This document shows, one piece after another, positions 10,866 to 21,200 of a stretch of 64,000 nt of DNA. Numbering within the stretch: position 1 is the stretch's first letter; every line of letters starts with the position of its first letter. Location of the stretch: assembly GCF_017304635.1 (NCBI RefSeq), contig NZ_JAFKMA010000001.1, positions 930,001-994,000 of the forward strand. Reading direction: 5' to 3'. The translations under genes and the position numbers were made by a program. Under the pieces are notes generated by a model. That model saw only the letters and a list, made by a program, of their open reading frames with translations, searched no databases and had not been told where the DNA came from. The DNA is from Sphingomonas sp. GTDB lineage: Bacteria; Pseudomonadota; Alphaproteobacteria; Sphingomonadales; Sphingomonadaceae.

Positions 10866-11374
10866 GCCCGGCGAACAGCGGCCCCTTTGCCGAGGACGTG
10901 CCCGAGCTGCGCACGCGCGCCATCCCGATCGTGTCGGTGATGGCCGGCTCGCTCGTCACGATCATCCCGCTGATCGCGACGTTTCCGGTGCTGCCGCCGT
11001 TCGGGCTGATGGTGCTGCTGGCGTGGCGGTTGCAGCGGCCGGAGACGGTGCGGATCTGGGCGCCGGTCTTGTTCGGCCTGTTCGACGATCTCATCAGCGG
11101 CCAGCCGATGGGCAGCGCGATCCTGCTCTGGACGATGGGTTTCGTCGCAGTCGACATGCTCGACCAGCGGCTCGTGTCGCGCGATTTCTGGCAGGACTGG
11201 ATGCTCGCGATCGGCGCTATCGTGCTGGCCCTGGTCGGCGGACGCTTGATCGCGACGCCGCTCCGGGCGCATGTCGACGTGCTGATCGTATTCCAGGGAA
11301 TCGCCGCCGTGCTGCTCTACCCCTTCGTCGCCCGGCTGGTGGCATGGCTCGACGCGAAACGGGGCCACGCTTGA
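10862..11374 (+). CDS. mreD: Rod-shape determining protein MreD
   Basis: Small multi-pass inner-membrane component of the elongasome, 170 residues with about five hydrophobic segments. The hallmark acidic patch is seen in LFGLFDDLISGQPMG near residue 75. The ATG overlaps the mreC stop, and its own TGA overlaps the TTG start of mrdA. Sequence conservation of MreD is low, so the call relies on topology, motif and operon position. Confidence 0.9.
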   Translation: MSPANSGPFAEDVPELRTRAIPIVSVMAGSLVTIIPLIATFPVLPPFGLMVLLAWRLQRPETVRIWAPVLFGLFDDLISGQPMGSAILLWTMGFVAVDMLDQRLVSRDFWQDWMLAIGAIVLALVGGRLIATPLRAHVDVLIVFQGIAAVLLYPFVARLVAWLDAKRGHA

Positions 11375-13443
11375 CCAAGCCCCCGCGCCTGACGACCGAG
11401 GCGACGCAGTCCTACAGCTTTTCGCGTCGGGCGATGATGGTCGGCGCGATCCAAGGCACCGTGGGGCTGGCGCTCGCCGGCCGGATGACGTGGCTCGCGG
11501 TGTTCGAGAACGAGCATTACAAGCTGTTGTCGGAGAGCAATCGCGTCAATTTGACGATGATCCCGCCGCGCCGTGGCTGGATCATCGATCGGTACGGCCG
11601 GCCGATCGCCAACAACCGCACCGATTTCCGCGTCGACATCATCCCCGACCGCTTGCCCGAGGCCGAGCGACCGCGCGTCTTCGCGTTGCTCCAGAAGCTG
11701 CTCGCTCTCCCGCCCGAGCAGATCACGCGAATCCAGAACGACCTCAAGCGCGCACCCGGCTTCCAGCCGGTACAGGTGGCGGAGAATATCGACGCCGATC
11801 GCTTCGCCGCCGTTCAGCTCCGCGTGCCCGAACTGCCCGGCGTCGCGCCGACCGCGGGCTATTCGCGCAATTACCCGACCGCGCAGGCCGTCGCGCATTT
11901 GACCGGCTATGTCGGCGCCGCCTCGGCCGAACAGTATCAGAAGACCAAGGACCCGCTGCTCATCACGCCAGGGTTCAAGATCGGCAAGGACGGCCTGGAA
12001 AAGACGCTGGAGAACGAACTCCGCGGCCAGGCCGGTGCCAAGCGAGTCGAGGTCACCGCGCACGGCAAGCTGGTCCGCGAGCTCGCGACTCGTCCGGACA
12101 TCGCCGGCAAGCCCGCGCGGTTGACGATCGACGTCGGCTTGCAGGAATATGCCGCGCGCCGGCTCGGCACCAATTCGGGCTCGGCCGTCGTCATCGACAT
12201 CACCAACGGCGACGTGCTCGCGTTCGTGTCGATGCCCGCCTACGATCCCAACAGCTTCTCCGACGGGATCAGCCATCTCGAATGGAAGATGCTCAGCGAC
12301 AACGACCACGTGCCGCTGATGAACAAGATCCTGCAGGGGCTGTACCCGCCGGGATCGACGGTCAAGCCGATGAACGGCCTCGCGTTGCTGTCGAACGGAA
12401 TCGGCGCGAACGACCGCGTCGTGTGCACCGGTGCGCTGAAGGTCGGGACTGGCGTGTTCCACTGCCACAAGCGCGGCGGGCACGGTGCGCTCGACCTCAA
12501 GCACGCCATCATGCAGAGCTGCGACATCTATTTCTACGAGATGATCCGCCGGCTCGGCTACGATCACGTCGCCCCGGTGGCGCGGACGATGGGGCTCGGT
12601 CAGAAGTTCGACATCCCTTTCCCCACCCAGCGCTTCGGCACCGTGCCCGACAGTGCGTGGAAGAAGCGCCGCTACAAGGCCGACTGGACCGTCGCCGATT
12701 CGCTCAACGCGTCGATCGGCCAGGGATACGTCCTTGCCAATCCGCTCCAGCTGGCGATGATGGCGGCGCGGATCGGGTCGGGCCGGTCGCTGGTGCCGCG
12801 CCTGCTGATGAACAAGCCGGCCGTCGCTGCCGCCCCCCTGCCCTTCGCCGCCGACCAGCTCGCGCTGATCCGCGACGCGATGTACGGCGTCGTCAATGAG
12901 GGCGGCACCGGCGGCGCGGCGCGGCTCAACATCCCCGGCATGTCGATCGGCGCCAAGACCGGCACCGCGCAGGTCCGCCGCATCACCATGGCCGAGCGCG
13001 CCCGCGGCGTGCTCAAGAACGCCGCCCTTCCCTTCAAGATGCGCGACCACGCGCTGTTCGTGTGCTTCGCGCCGGTCGAGAATCCGCGCTACGCCGCCGG
13101 CATCGTGCTCGAACATGGCGGGCACACCGTCCGCAACCTCGACACGCCGGGAATCGGTCGCGACATCATGACGTACCTGCTCGACCGTGAGCGTGCGCTG
13201 AAGTCGCTCGCCGAGCTCGAGCCTACCTGGGGCGGCGACATCGCGACTCGCGCCGCCGCCGAGGAGGCCGCCTATCGCGGCCAGATATCCGCGGTGCAGG
13301 CGGTGCAGACCGAGACCGACGCCACCGCGCCGACCGAAGCCCCGGCGGTCGAGGCCGCGACCGACGCCGCCAACAGCTCGGCCGCCGCGATCGCCAACAC
13401 CGCCCTCCCCGCCGAACAGGGCTCGCACGAGGTCGAACAATGA
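11371..13443 (+). CDS. mrdA: Penicillin-binding protein 2 (elongation transpeptidase)
   Basis: Class B PBP that cross-links peptidoglycan during cell elongation. From the TTG at 11371, which overlaps the mreD stop as TTGA, the product is 690 residues. It has one N-terminal membrane segment (about 22-42), the dimerisation domain beginning IPPRRGWIIDRYGRPI, and the transpeptidase domain with Ser329 in GSTVK, SLN near residue 444 and Lys529 in KTGTAQV. The tail after about residue 615 is an Ala/Thr/Glu-rich low-complexity extension beyond the usual PBP2 end. A longer reading frame from 10696 exists but runs through mreC and mreD and is not credible. The rodA start overlaps its stop. Confidence 0.95.
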   Translation: MTKPPRLTTEATQSYSFSRRAMMVGAIQGTVGLALAGRMTWLAVFENEHYKLLSESNRVNLTMIPPRRGWIIDRYGRPIANNRTDFRVDIIPDRLPEAERPRVFALLQKLLALPPEQITRIQNDLKRAPGFQPVQVAENIDADRFAAVQLRVPELPGVAPTAGYSRNYPTAQAVAHLTGYVGAASAEQYQKTKDPLLITPGFKIGKDGLEKTLENELRGQAGAKRVEVTAHGKLVRELATRPDIAGKPARLTIDVGLQEYAARRLGTNSGSAVVIDITNGDVLAFVSMPAYDPNSFSDGISHLEWKMLSDNDHVPLMNKILQGLYPPGSTVKPMNGLALLSNGIGANDRVVCTGALKVGTGVFHCHKRGGHGALDLKHAIMQSCDIYFYEMIRRLGYDHVAPVARTMGLGQKFDIPFPTQRFGTVPDSAWKKRRYKADWTVADSLNASIGQGYVLANPLQLAMMAARIGSGRSLVPRLLMNKPAVAAAPLPFAADQLALIRDAMYGVVNEGGTGGAARLNIPGMSIGAKTGTAQVRRITMAERARGVLKNAALPFKMRDHALFVCFAPVENPRYAAGIVLEHGGHTVRNLDTPGIGRDIMTYLLDRERALKSLAELEPTWGGDIATRAAAEEAAYRGQISAVQAVQTETDATAPTEAPAVEAATDAANSSAAAIANTALPAEQGSHEVEQ

Positions 13444-14576
13444 GCCGCCGCCCGCAGCGTGGCTCCGCCATGTCGCTTGGTTTCGTGCCCGAGCCGCTGG
13501 CGCAGCTGCCGTGGCTCATCATCCTGCTGCTGATCGGGATCGGCTGTTTCGACCTGCTCGTCCTCTATTCGGCGGCAGGCGGCAGCATGCGCTGGGCGAT
13601 GAAGCAGGGCATTCTGTTCTTCGTGTTTCTGGGCGCGGCGATGGGCCTGTCGCGCGTCCGGGCTGAGACGTGGGGCATGATAAGCCTGCCCGCCTACACG
13701 GTCACGCTGGTGATGCTGGTCGCGGTCGAGGTGCTGGGCAAGATTGCCGGCGGCGGTCAGCGCTGGATCGAGCTGGGTTTCATCCGGTTGCAGCCGTCCG
13801 AGCTGATGAAGCCGTTCATCGTGCTGGCGTGCGCGCGCTTCTACGAATTGCTGCCGCTCAGCGAGATCCGCAAGTTCGTCGCGATCTGGCCGGCGCTGCT
13901 GCTGATCGGCCTGCCCGCGGGACTGGTGATGAAGCAGCCCGATTTGGGCACCGCGCTGATGATTACCGCGGGGGGCATCGTCGTGATGTTCCTGGCCGGC
14001 ATCCCGCTCCGCCTGTTCATCGGCGCGGCGCTGGCCGCACCGGTACTCGGCACGATCGCGTACAATTACGTGCTGCACGATTACCAGCGCCACCGCATCT
14101 CGATCTTCCTCGACCCCGAAAGCGACCCGCTCGGCACCGGCTATCACATCAGCCAGTCGAAGATCGCGATCGGCTCCGGCGGTTTCTGGGGCAAGGGATT
14201 CCTGAACGGGACGCAGAGCCACCTCGATTACCTCCCCGAAGGCCATACCGACTTCGCGCTGGCCACGATGATGGAGGAATGGGGACTGGCCGGCGGCATC
14301 GCGCTGGTGCTGGCGTGGGGGGCGATCATCTGGTGGGCGATCCGCGTCGCACTGGCGGCGGAGGGGCGGTTCGCGCGGCTGACCGCGGCCGGCCTCGCCG
14401 CGACCCTGTTCTTCTATGTATCGATCAACATGGCGATGGTGATGGGCCTGGCGCCGGTGGTCGGCGTGCCGCTCCCCCTCATCAGCTATGGCGGATCGTC
14501 GCAGATGACCGTGATGCTGTGCCTCGGCATCCTGATGTCGATCGACCGCCAGAATCGCCAGAAATCGCGCTGGTAG
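13440..14576 (+). CDS. rodA: Peptidoglycan glycosyltransferase RodA
   Basis: SEDS-family integral membrane enzyme that polymerises lipid II and works with PBP2. The 378-residue protein has about ten membrane segments and SEDS hallmarks: GGGQRWIELGFIRLQPSEL near residue 105, KQPDLGTALM near 165, and GHTDFALATMMEEWGL near 265. It starts in ATGA overlap with mrdA and is the last gene of the mre operon. No strong terminator follows; the next element is a tRNA. Confidence 0.97.
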   Translation: MSRRPQRGSAMSLGFVPEPLAQLPWLIILLLIGIGCFDLLVLYSAAGGSMRWAMKQGILFFVFLGAAMGLSRVRAETWGMISLPAYTVTLVMLVAVEVLGKIAGGGQRWIELGFIRLQPSELMKPFIVLACARFYELLPLSEIRKFVAIWPALLLIGLPAGLVMKQPDLGTALMITAGGIVVMFLAGIPLRLFIGAALAAPVLGTIAYNYVLHDYQRHRISIFLDPESDPLGTGYHISQSKIAIGSGGFWGKGFLNGTQSHLDYLPEGHTDFALATMMEEWGLAGGIALVLAWGAIIWWAIRVALAAEGRFARLTAAGLAATLFFYVSINMAMVMGLAPVVGVPLPLISYGGSSQMTVMLCLGILMSIDRQNRQKSRW

Positions 14577-14605
14577 GTTTCGGCGCGCCGCCGCACAAAA
14601 AGTGT

Positions 14606-14632
14606 TTGCAAAGCGCGGCCACGATGCTAACC
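14606..14632 (+). promoter_or_regulatory. Candidate promoter of tRNA-Lys
   Basis: TTGCAA at 14606-14611 and a TGCTAACC element ending at 14632 lie about 57 nt before the tRNA. Spacing (about 15 nt) is short, so the assignment is tentative. Confidence 0.35.
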
Positions 14633-14688
14633 GCCGCGCTCCCCGATCGGGGACGCCGCTTTCGAGCGGCACGCCGCCCAGCCGGCAT

Positions 14689-14764
<76 letters not shown>

Positions 14765-14805
14765 TTCCTCTTGTGGATCACCCGACCGGCGGGCAGGACG
14801 GCGCG

Positions 14806-15477
14806 ATGAGGCTGTTGATCGTCGAGGACAATGTCGAACTGGCCGAAGCGGTGCGGTCGGCGTTCGAGCGCAAGCACATCCGGTGCGACGTCGCGCATAT
14901 CGCCGAGGATGCGGCGATCCTGATCGAGACCACGACCTACGCGCTCGTCATCCTCGACCTCGGGCTGCCCGACGAGGACGGCATCGCGCTGCTGCGCCGG
15001 TTGCGGGGGGCGCAGCGGCGGGAGCCGATCCTGATCCTTACCGCCCGCGGTGCGGTCGAAAGCCGGATCGACGGCCTGAGCGCCGGCGCCGACGATTACA
15101 TGACCAAGCCGTTCCATTTCGACGAACTACACGCCCGGGTGCAGGCCGTGTTGCGGCGCGGATCGACCTATCAGGAGCATGTGCTGCGTGCCGCCGGGCT
15201 CGAACTCGATATCGAGACGCGGCAAGTGACGATCGACGGCAAGGCCGCCGACATGTCGTTGCGCGAGGTCGAATTGCTCGAACTGCTGCTGCGGCGGATC
15301 GACCATGTCGTCCCCAAGCGGCTGCTCGAGGATCAGTTGTTCGGGGCCGGCGACACGCTGGGGTCGAACGCGGTCGAGGTCTATATCCATCGCATCCGCC
15401 GCCGGTTGCAATCGACCGGCCTGCCGCTGACCGTGCAGACCGTGCGCGGGGTCGGTTACATGCTGATGCAGGCGTGA
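14806..15477 (+). CDS. OmpR/PhoB-family response regulator
   Basis: Transcriptional regulator of a two-component system, 223 residues. The receiver domain begins MRLLIVEDNVELAEAV, with acidic residues near 8-9, the phospho-acceptor Asp in LVILDLGLPDEDG near residue 51, Thr in ILTARG and Lys in TKPFHFDELHARV. The C-terminal winged-helix domain (about 125-220) carries the typical VYIHRIRRRL and TVRGVGYM motifs. AGGACGG precedes the ATG. Its stop overlaps the GTG start of the kinase gene. It may control the convergent RND efflux operon, an inference from position only. Confidence 0.95.
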   Translation: MRLLIVEDNVELAEAVRSAFERKHIRCDVAHIAEDAAILIETTTYALVILDLGLPDEDGIALLRRLRGAQRREPILILTARGAVESRIDGLSAGADDYMTKPFHFDELHARVQAVLRRGSTYQEHVLRAAGLELDIETRQVTIDGKAADMSLREVELLELLLRRIDHVVPKRLLEDQLFGAGDTLGSNAVEVYIHRIRRRLQSTGLPLTVQTVRGVGYMLMQA

Positions 15478-16799
15478 GGCGGCTCTGGCCGCGTTCGCTG
15501 TTCGGACAGCTGGTGCTGTCGCAGCTGACGTTGCTGTTGATCCTGGCGCTGCTGCTGCCGGTGCTGGTGCTGGTGATCCTGCACCGGACGGCGAACGAGT
15601 ATGACGCCGCCCAGCTGCGCCACGACGCCGATGTCGTCGCCGTCGCCGCGGTCGCCGGACCGAGCGGAACGGACGTCGCCGCGGGGCAGCTCGGGCCGCT
15701 TTATGGCGAGCGCGGCAGTCGCGCCTATCGCGTTTCCAGCGCGTCGGGGCGGATCATCGCGCAGGGTGGCGCGACCGGTGCGTTGCCGCCCAGCCGGGAC
15801 CGGGACGCTGAGCTCGGTTACTCCCAAACCGGCAAGTACGATACCTACCGGCGCGCGGTGGACTTGCCCGGCGGCCGCGCGATCGTCGAAACGGCGCAGG
15901 ACCGCACCCGGCCGGAGGTGATCGTCGACGACGTCGTCGCCGCGTTCCTGGAGCGTGCGTTCTGGATCATCCCGGTCATCCTGGTCGCGTCGGCCGCGCT
16001 GACGCTGCTGCTGGTCGCGCGGGTGACACGACAGCTACGCGGCGTGTCGCGACAGGCCGACCGCATCCGCCCGGCGACCTTGGGGACGAGGCTCGACACC
16101 ACCGGCCTGCCGATGGAAGCGCAGGGACTGGCCGCGGCGACCAACCGTGCGCTCGACCGGGTCGAGGCCGGGTATCGCCGTCAGAGCGAGTTCGTCTCGA
16201 GCGTCGCGCACGAACTGCGCACGCCGCTGACGCTGGTGGCACTGCGCTGCGACGCGTTGCCCCCCTCCCCCGAGCGCGACGCCTTGCGCCAGGCGATCGA
16301 CCAGGCGTCGCATGTGGTCGCGCAGCTGATGGAACTGGCGTCGATCGAGGGACTTCCGCCGACGATAGAACCGATCGACCTGCAAGCGGTCGCGGAAGCC
16401 GCGGTCGCGGCGATGGCACCGATCGTCTTCCGCTCGGGCCGATCGATCGAGATGAGCGATCGTCGCGCGCCCGTGCCCGTGCTCGGCCATGCGGGGCTGC
16501 TTCACATCGCGATCGCCAACCTGATCGACAACGCCGTGCGCCACACGCCGCCGGGGACCGCGATCACCGTCGAGACCGGGCGCAGCGACGTCACCATCGT
16601 CGATGACGGCCCCGGCATCGTCATCGAACGCAAGGAGGACAGCGCGCGCTATCGCAGCGCTGGGCAGCAGCGCAGCGACAGCGCGGGGCTCGGCCTGTCG
16701 ATCGTCGCGCGGATCATGGAAGCGATGGGCGGGCGGCTGGACGTGGCGTCCAATGCTCCCGGCGCGCGCGTCGTCCTGCACGTCGCAGCGGCGGACTAG
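15474..16799 (+). CDS. Sensor histidine kinase
   Basis: Inner-membrane kinase partner of the upstream regulator, 441 residues from a GTG that overlaps the regulator stop (GTGA). Membrane segments lie at about residues 8-34 and 160-182 and bracket a periplasmic sensor domain of about 125 residues. A HAMP-like linker follows, then the H-box SVAHELRTPLTL with the phosphorylated His near residue 247, the N-box NLIDNAVRHTPPG, and G-boxes DDGPGI and GLGLSIV. The TAG stop at 16797-16799 lies in a CTAG tetramer that also supplies the TAG stop of the convergent outer-membrane factor gene. Confidence 0.94.
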   Translation: MRRLWPRSLFGQLVLSQLTLLLILALLLPVLVLVILHRTANEYDAAQLRHDADVVAVAAVAGPSGTDVAAGQLGPLYGERGSRAYRVSSASGRIIAQGGATGALPPSRDRDAELGYSQTGKYDTYRRAVDLPGGRAIVETAQDRTRPEVIVDDVVAAFLERAFWIIPVILVASAALTLLLVARVTRQLRGVSRQADRIRPATLGTRLDTTGLPMEAQGLAAATNRALDRVEAGYRRQSEFVSSVAHELRTPLTLVALRCDALPPSPERDALRQAIDQASHVVAQLMELASIEGLPPTIEPIDLQAVAEAAVAAMAPIVFRSGRSIEMSDRRAPVPVLGHAGLLHIAIANLIDNAVRHTPPGTAITVETGRSDVTIVDDGPGIVIERKEDSARYRSAGQQRSDSAGLGLSIVARIMEAMGGRLDVASNAPGARVVLHVAAAD

Positions 16800-18220
16800 C
16801 TGCCCGTCGCCCCGACCGGCGTGCCGCACGCCTGATACAAGGCGACCGTATCGACCAGACGCGCTGCGCTCGCCTGCAGCCGCTGGAGACGGGCCTGCGA
16901 GGCGGCGGCCGAGGCGTTGAGCAAGGCAAGCGTGCCGACTCCGCCGAGCTGGACCTGCCGCCGTGTCATCGTCAGCGTGCGTTGCGCAGCATCGTCGGCG
17001 CGCGCCGCCGCCGCCAGCGCGTCGCCATCGGTGCGCAGGCCCGACAGCGCATCGTCGACGTCGAGGAACGCCTGGATCGCGGCGGCGCGATATTGCGCCT
17101 CGGCCTGCTGCAACGCCGCTTCGGCCGCGTGCTGCTGATGGCGGAGCTGACCCGAATGGAACAGCGGCTGGGTGACGCCGCCGATCAGTGAGAAGAACGG
17201 ATTGCCCGTCGCGAACATGTCGAGGAAATGGCTGGCTGCGCCGCCCGCCGTGCCGCTCAGCTGGAACGACGGCAAACGAGCGGCGATCGCGCTGCCGAGG
17301 TCAGCGGCGGCGCCCCGCATCTGCGCTTCGGCCGCGCGCACGTCGGGCCGCGCCGCGACGATCGCGGCGGGTAGCGCGACCGGCACGGTACCGGGCAGGA
17401 CGAGTTCGCTCATCGCCGGCAGGTCGGGGACGACCCCGCCCGCCGGCCGTCCGAGCAACGACACGATCAGCGCCGCCTGATGATCGCGCTGTCGTTCGAG
17501 CGGGGGCAGCGCGGCCTGCGCGGTGGCGAGCACGGTCTGCTGCGCGGCGACGTCCGCCTCGCCGACATCGCCCAGCGCGCGGCGGCGTTCGAGCAGGGTG
17601 ACGAGATCGGCGTCGTCGCGGATCGTCGCCTGCGCCGCCTCGATCTGCGCCGACAGCGCGGCATGCTGGATGACCGCCACGACCAGATTGGCGACGACCG
17701 TCGAGCGCGCGGCATCGCGCCGGGCCGCCGCCGCGTCCGCCGCAGCACGCGCCGAGCGCACTTTCGCGCGTCCCCCACCGAACACGTCGAGCGGATAGGC
17801 CACGGTCAATTGCGCGGTGTGGAGCGTGTAGAGATAGTCGCTGGGGTCGGCGAGCGGGGTCGACAGCGCGGCCGAGACACGCGCGCGCTGCGCTTGGTAA
17901 CTGGCGTCGAGCTGCGGCCCCTGCCCGCCCGCCGCGGCGCGGGCCAGTTCCCGCGACTGGCGCAATGCCGCATCGGCGGCGGCGATGTCGTTGTTCGTCG
18001 CCAGCGCCTGCGCGACCAGCGCGTCGAGCTTCGCGCTGCCGAAGGCATGCCACCATGCCGCCTGCACCGGTGCGCCGACCACAAGTTGCTGCGCGGGGGC
18101 GTCGGGCGGCGTGACGGTTGTCGAGGTCCGCGCCGGCGGCAATGTCAGGTTCGGGTGCGGCTGCGGCGTGGTGGCGCAGCCGGCGAGCAGCAGCAACGGC
18201 GCGAAGCGAAGACGTCTCAC
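16796..18220 (-). CDS. Outer-membrane efflux lipoprotein (NodT/CusC family)
   Basis: Trimeric outer-membrane channel of a tripartite efflux pump, 474 residues. It starts at a GTG overlapping the pump gene stop (GTGA). The N-terminus is a lipoprotein signal (LLLLAGC, lipid Cys near residue 15). Two outer-membrane-efflux repeats follow, with WWHAFGSAKLDALVAQAL at the start of the first and long Ala/Gln-rich helices typical of the TolC barrel. It is the last gene of the minus-strand operon fusion protein, pump, outer-membrane factor. The frame stays open to 19858 upstream but that part lies antisense-in-frame within the pump gene and is not used. Confidence 0.93.
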   Translation of the reverse strand: MRRLRFAPLLLLAGCATTPQPHPNLTLPPARTSTTVTPPDAPAQQLVVGAPVQAAWWHAFGSAKLDALVAQALATNNDIAAADAALRQSRELARAAAGGQGPQLDASYQAQRARVSAALSTPLADPSDYLYTLHTAQLTVAYPLDVFGGGRAKVRSARAAADAAAARRDAARSTVVANLVVAVIQHAALSAQIEAAQATIRDDADLVTLLERRRALGDVGEADVAAQQTVLATAQAALPPLERQRDHQAALIVSLLGRPAGGVVPDLPAMSELVLPGTVPVALPAAIVAARPDVRAAEAQMRGAAADLGSAIAARLPSFQLSGTAGGAASHFLDMFATGNPFFSLIGGVTQPLFHSGQLRHQQHAAEAALQQAEAQYRAAAIQAFLDVDDALSGLRTDGDALAAAARADDAAQRTLTMTRRQVQLGGVGTLALLNASAAASQARLQRLQASAARLVDTVALYQACGTPVGATGS

Positions 18221-21200
18221 AGCGGGGACTCCATCGGCGTGCCGTCGGCGTGATGACGGCGCAGCGCATGGCGATGCCCGCCGCGATGGCGCGAGAAGCG
18301 CGCGATCAACACGGGCAGCACCAGCAGGATCAACACCGGCGCCAGCGTCATGCCCCCGACCACGACCAGCGCGAGCGGCTTCTGCACCTGGCTGCCGATC
18401 CCGCTCGACACCGCCGCGGGCAGCAGACCGATCGCCGCCGCCAGACAGGTCATCACCACCGGCCGTAGGCAATGCCGCACCGTCACTGCCAGCGCCGCCT
18501 CCGGCTCCAGGTCGTCGTTCACCTGCTGGTTGAACGTCGCGACCATCAGGATACCGTCCATCACCGCGATCCCGAACAAGGCGACGAAACCGATCGCGGC
18601 AGAGATGCTGAACGGCGTTCCCGTCACCGCCAGCGCGATCACCCCGCCGATCAGCGCCATCGGGATCACGCTGAACGCCAACAACGTGTCGCGGATCGAC
18701 CCGAAATTGGCGAACAGCAGCACTAGGATCAGCAACAGGCTGACCGGCACTACGACCTCCAGCCGCGCGACCGCGTTGGTCAGATTGCCGAGCTCGCCCG
18801 CCCATTCGAGGTGGTAGCCCGGCGGCAACGCGACGTTGCGCGCGATCCGTGCCTTCGCCTCGTCCACCGTGCTGCCCAGATCGCGCCCGCGCACGCTGAA
18901 CTTGATCGGCACGTAGCGTTCCTGGTGCTCGCGATAGATGAACGACGCGCCCGAGGTGAGCCGGATCTTCGCGACCTGCGACAGCGGCACCTGGATCGTG
19001 CCGTTGCCGGTCGGCGACGGCGCGCCGATCGTGATGCGCGAAATCTGCTCGATGCCGTTGCGCTGGTCGGGGTTGAGCCGGACCATGATCGGGAAGTGGC
19101 GGTCGGTGCCCTGTTCGTAGAGGTCGCCGGTCGATTGCCCGCCGATCGCGGCGGCGACGGTCTGGTTGACGTCGTCGGGCGTCAGGCCGTAGCGCGCCGC
19201 CGCCAGCCGATCGACGTCGATCCGCACTGTCGGCTGACCGAGCGAATTGGACACGCCGAGGTCGGCGATCCCCTGCACCTGCGCCATCTGCGCCTTGATC
19301 GCCGCCGCCAGCCGTTCGAGCGTCGCGAGGTCGCTGCCGAAGATCTTGAGCGAATTGGCGCCCTTCACGCCCGACGAAGCCTCGTCGACATTGTCCTCGA
19401 TATATTGCGAGAATTCGAAATCGACGCCGGGGAAGCGCGCCTGCAACCGCCCCTGCAATTCGGCGGTCAGCTTTTCCTTGTCGACGCCGGCCGGCCATTG
19501 CTCGGCGGGTTTGAGCGGCGCGTAGAATTCGGCGTTGAAGAAGCCGGTGGCATCGGTGCCGTCGTCGGGCCGGCCATGCGTCGACACCACCCGCTCGACC
19601 TCCGGATAGCTCGCCAGGATGCGACGGATCGCGTTGACGGTCGGTTGCCCCGCCTCCAGCGAGATCGACGCCGGCAGGGTCGCGCGGACGTAGAGGTTGC
19701 CTTCCTCCAGATGCGGCAGGAACTCGACGCCGAGCGAACGCACCGCGACCATCGACACGACCAGCATCACTGTCGCGATCCCGACCGTCAGCACGCGATT
19801 GGCGAGCGCGAAGGCGACCGCCGGCTCGACCGCGCGGCGCAGGTGGCGGACCACCCACGTATCGACCTCCGCGAGCTTGTCGGGAAGCAGCAGCGCCGAC
19901 AGCACCGGCGCGACGGTGAACGCCGCGACCAGCCCGCCGGCGATCGCATAGGCATAGGTCTTAGCCATCGGCCCGAAGATGTGCCCCTCGACACCGGTCA
20001 GCGTGAACAGCGGCAGGAAGCTGGCGATGATGATCGCAGCGGCGAAGAAGATGCCGCGGCTGACGTCGCTCGACGCGTGCAGGATCGCCGAGAAGCGATT
20101 GGCGTGGCTGGCATGGATGCGCCCGCTCGCAATGTCGTGCGATCGATCGACCATCCGCCGGAACACCGCCTCGACCATGATGACGCTGGCATCGACGATC
20201 AGCCCGAAATCGAGCGCGCCCAGCGACAGCAGATTGGCGGACTCGCCCTGCAACGTCAGCACCAGCACCGCGACCGCCAGCGCGAACGGAATCGTGACCG
20301 CGACGATCAGCGCGCTGCGCAGATTGCCGAGGAACAGCCATTGCAGCGCGAAGATCAGCAGCACGCCGACGATCAGATTGTGCATGACGGTATGCGTCGT
20401 CACCCCGATCAAATCCGACCGGTCGTAGATCCGCTCGAGCCGGACGCCGGGGGGCAGCACGCCGCCGGCGTTGATCTCCGCCACTTCCTGCTCGACGCCC
20501 TTGATCGCGGGCATCGACTGCGCGCCGCGCTGCATCAGCACGATGCCCATGACGATGTCGTCGTCGGCGCCCCCGCCCGCGATGCCAAGCCGCGGCATGT
20601 TGCCGATCGTCACCGCGCCGACGTCGCGCAGCAGGATCGGCATGCCGCCCGCCGTCCCGACCATCACGTCGCGAATCGCATCGACCGACTGGATCAGCCC
20701 GACGCCGCGCACGATCGCCGCCTGCGCGCCGAAATTGACCGTCTGGCCGCCGACATTGCCGTCGCTCTTGCCGATCGCGGCGAGCACTTGCGGCACCGTC
20801 ACGTTATGCGCGGCCAGCTTGTCGCGGTCGAGATGGACTTCGTAGGTACGCAGCTTGCCGCCCCAGCCGGTCACGTCGACCACGCCCGGAATGCGCTTGA
20901 ACCGGCGTTGCAGCACCCAGTCCTGCAACGTTTTCAGGTCCATCGGCGAGTAACCCGGCGGACCCGTGAGGCGATAGCGATAGATCTCGCCGATCGGGCT
21001 GGTCGGGGAAATGACCGGCTGCGCGTTGTTCGGCATCGGCGGAATCTGCGACAGGCGGCTCAGCACCAGTTGTTCGGCTTCGCGGAAGCTGACGTCGTAG
21101 CTGAACTGGATGCGGACGTCGGACAGGCCGAACAGCGAGATCGAGCGCACCGCGGTCAGATGCGGCAGCCCGGCGATCGCCACCTCGATCGGGGTCGTGA

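Noticed and set aside
10696-11370. N-terminal extension of the PBP2 frame through mreC and mreD
   Set aside because: Overlaps two well-supported genes; PBP2 of normal length starts at the TTG that overlaps the mreD stop.
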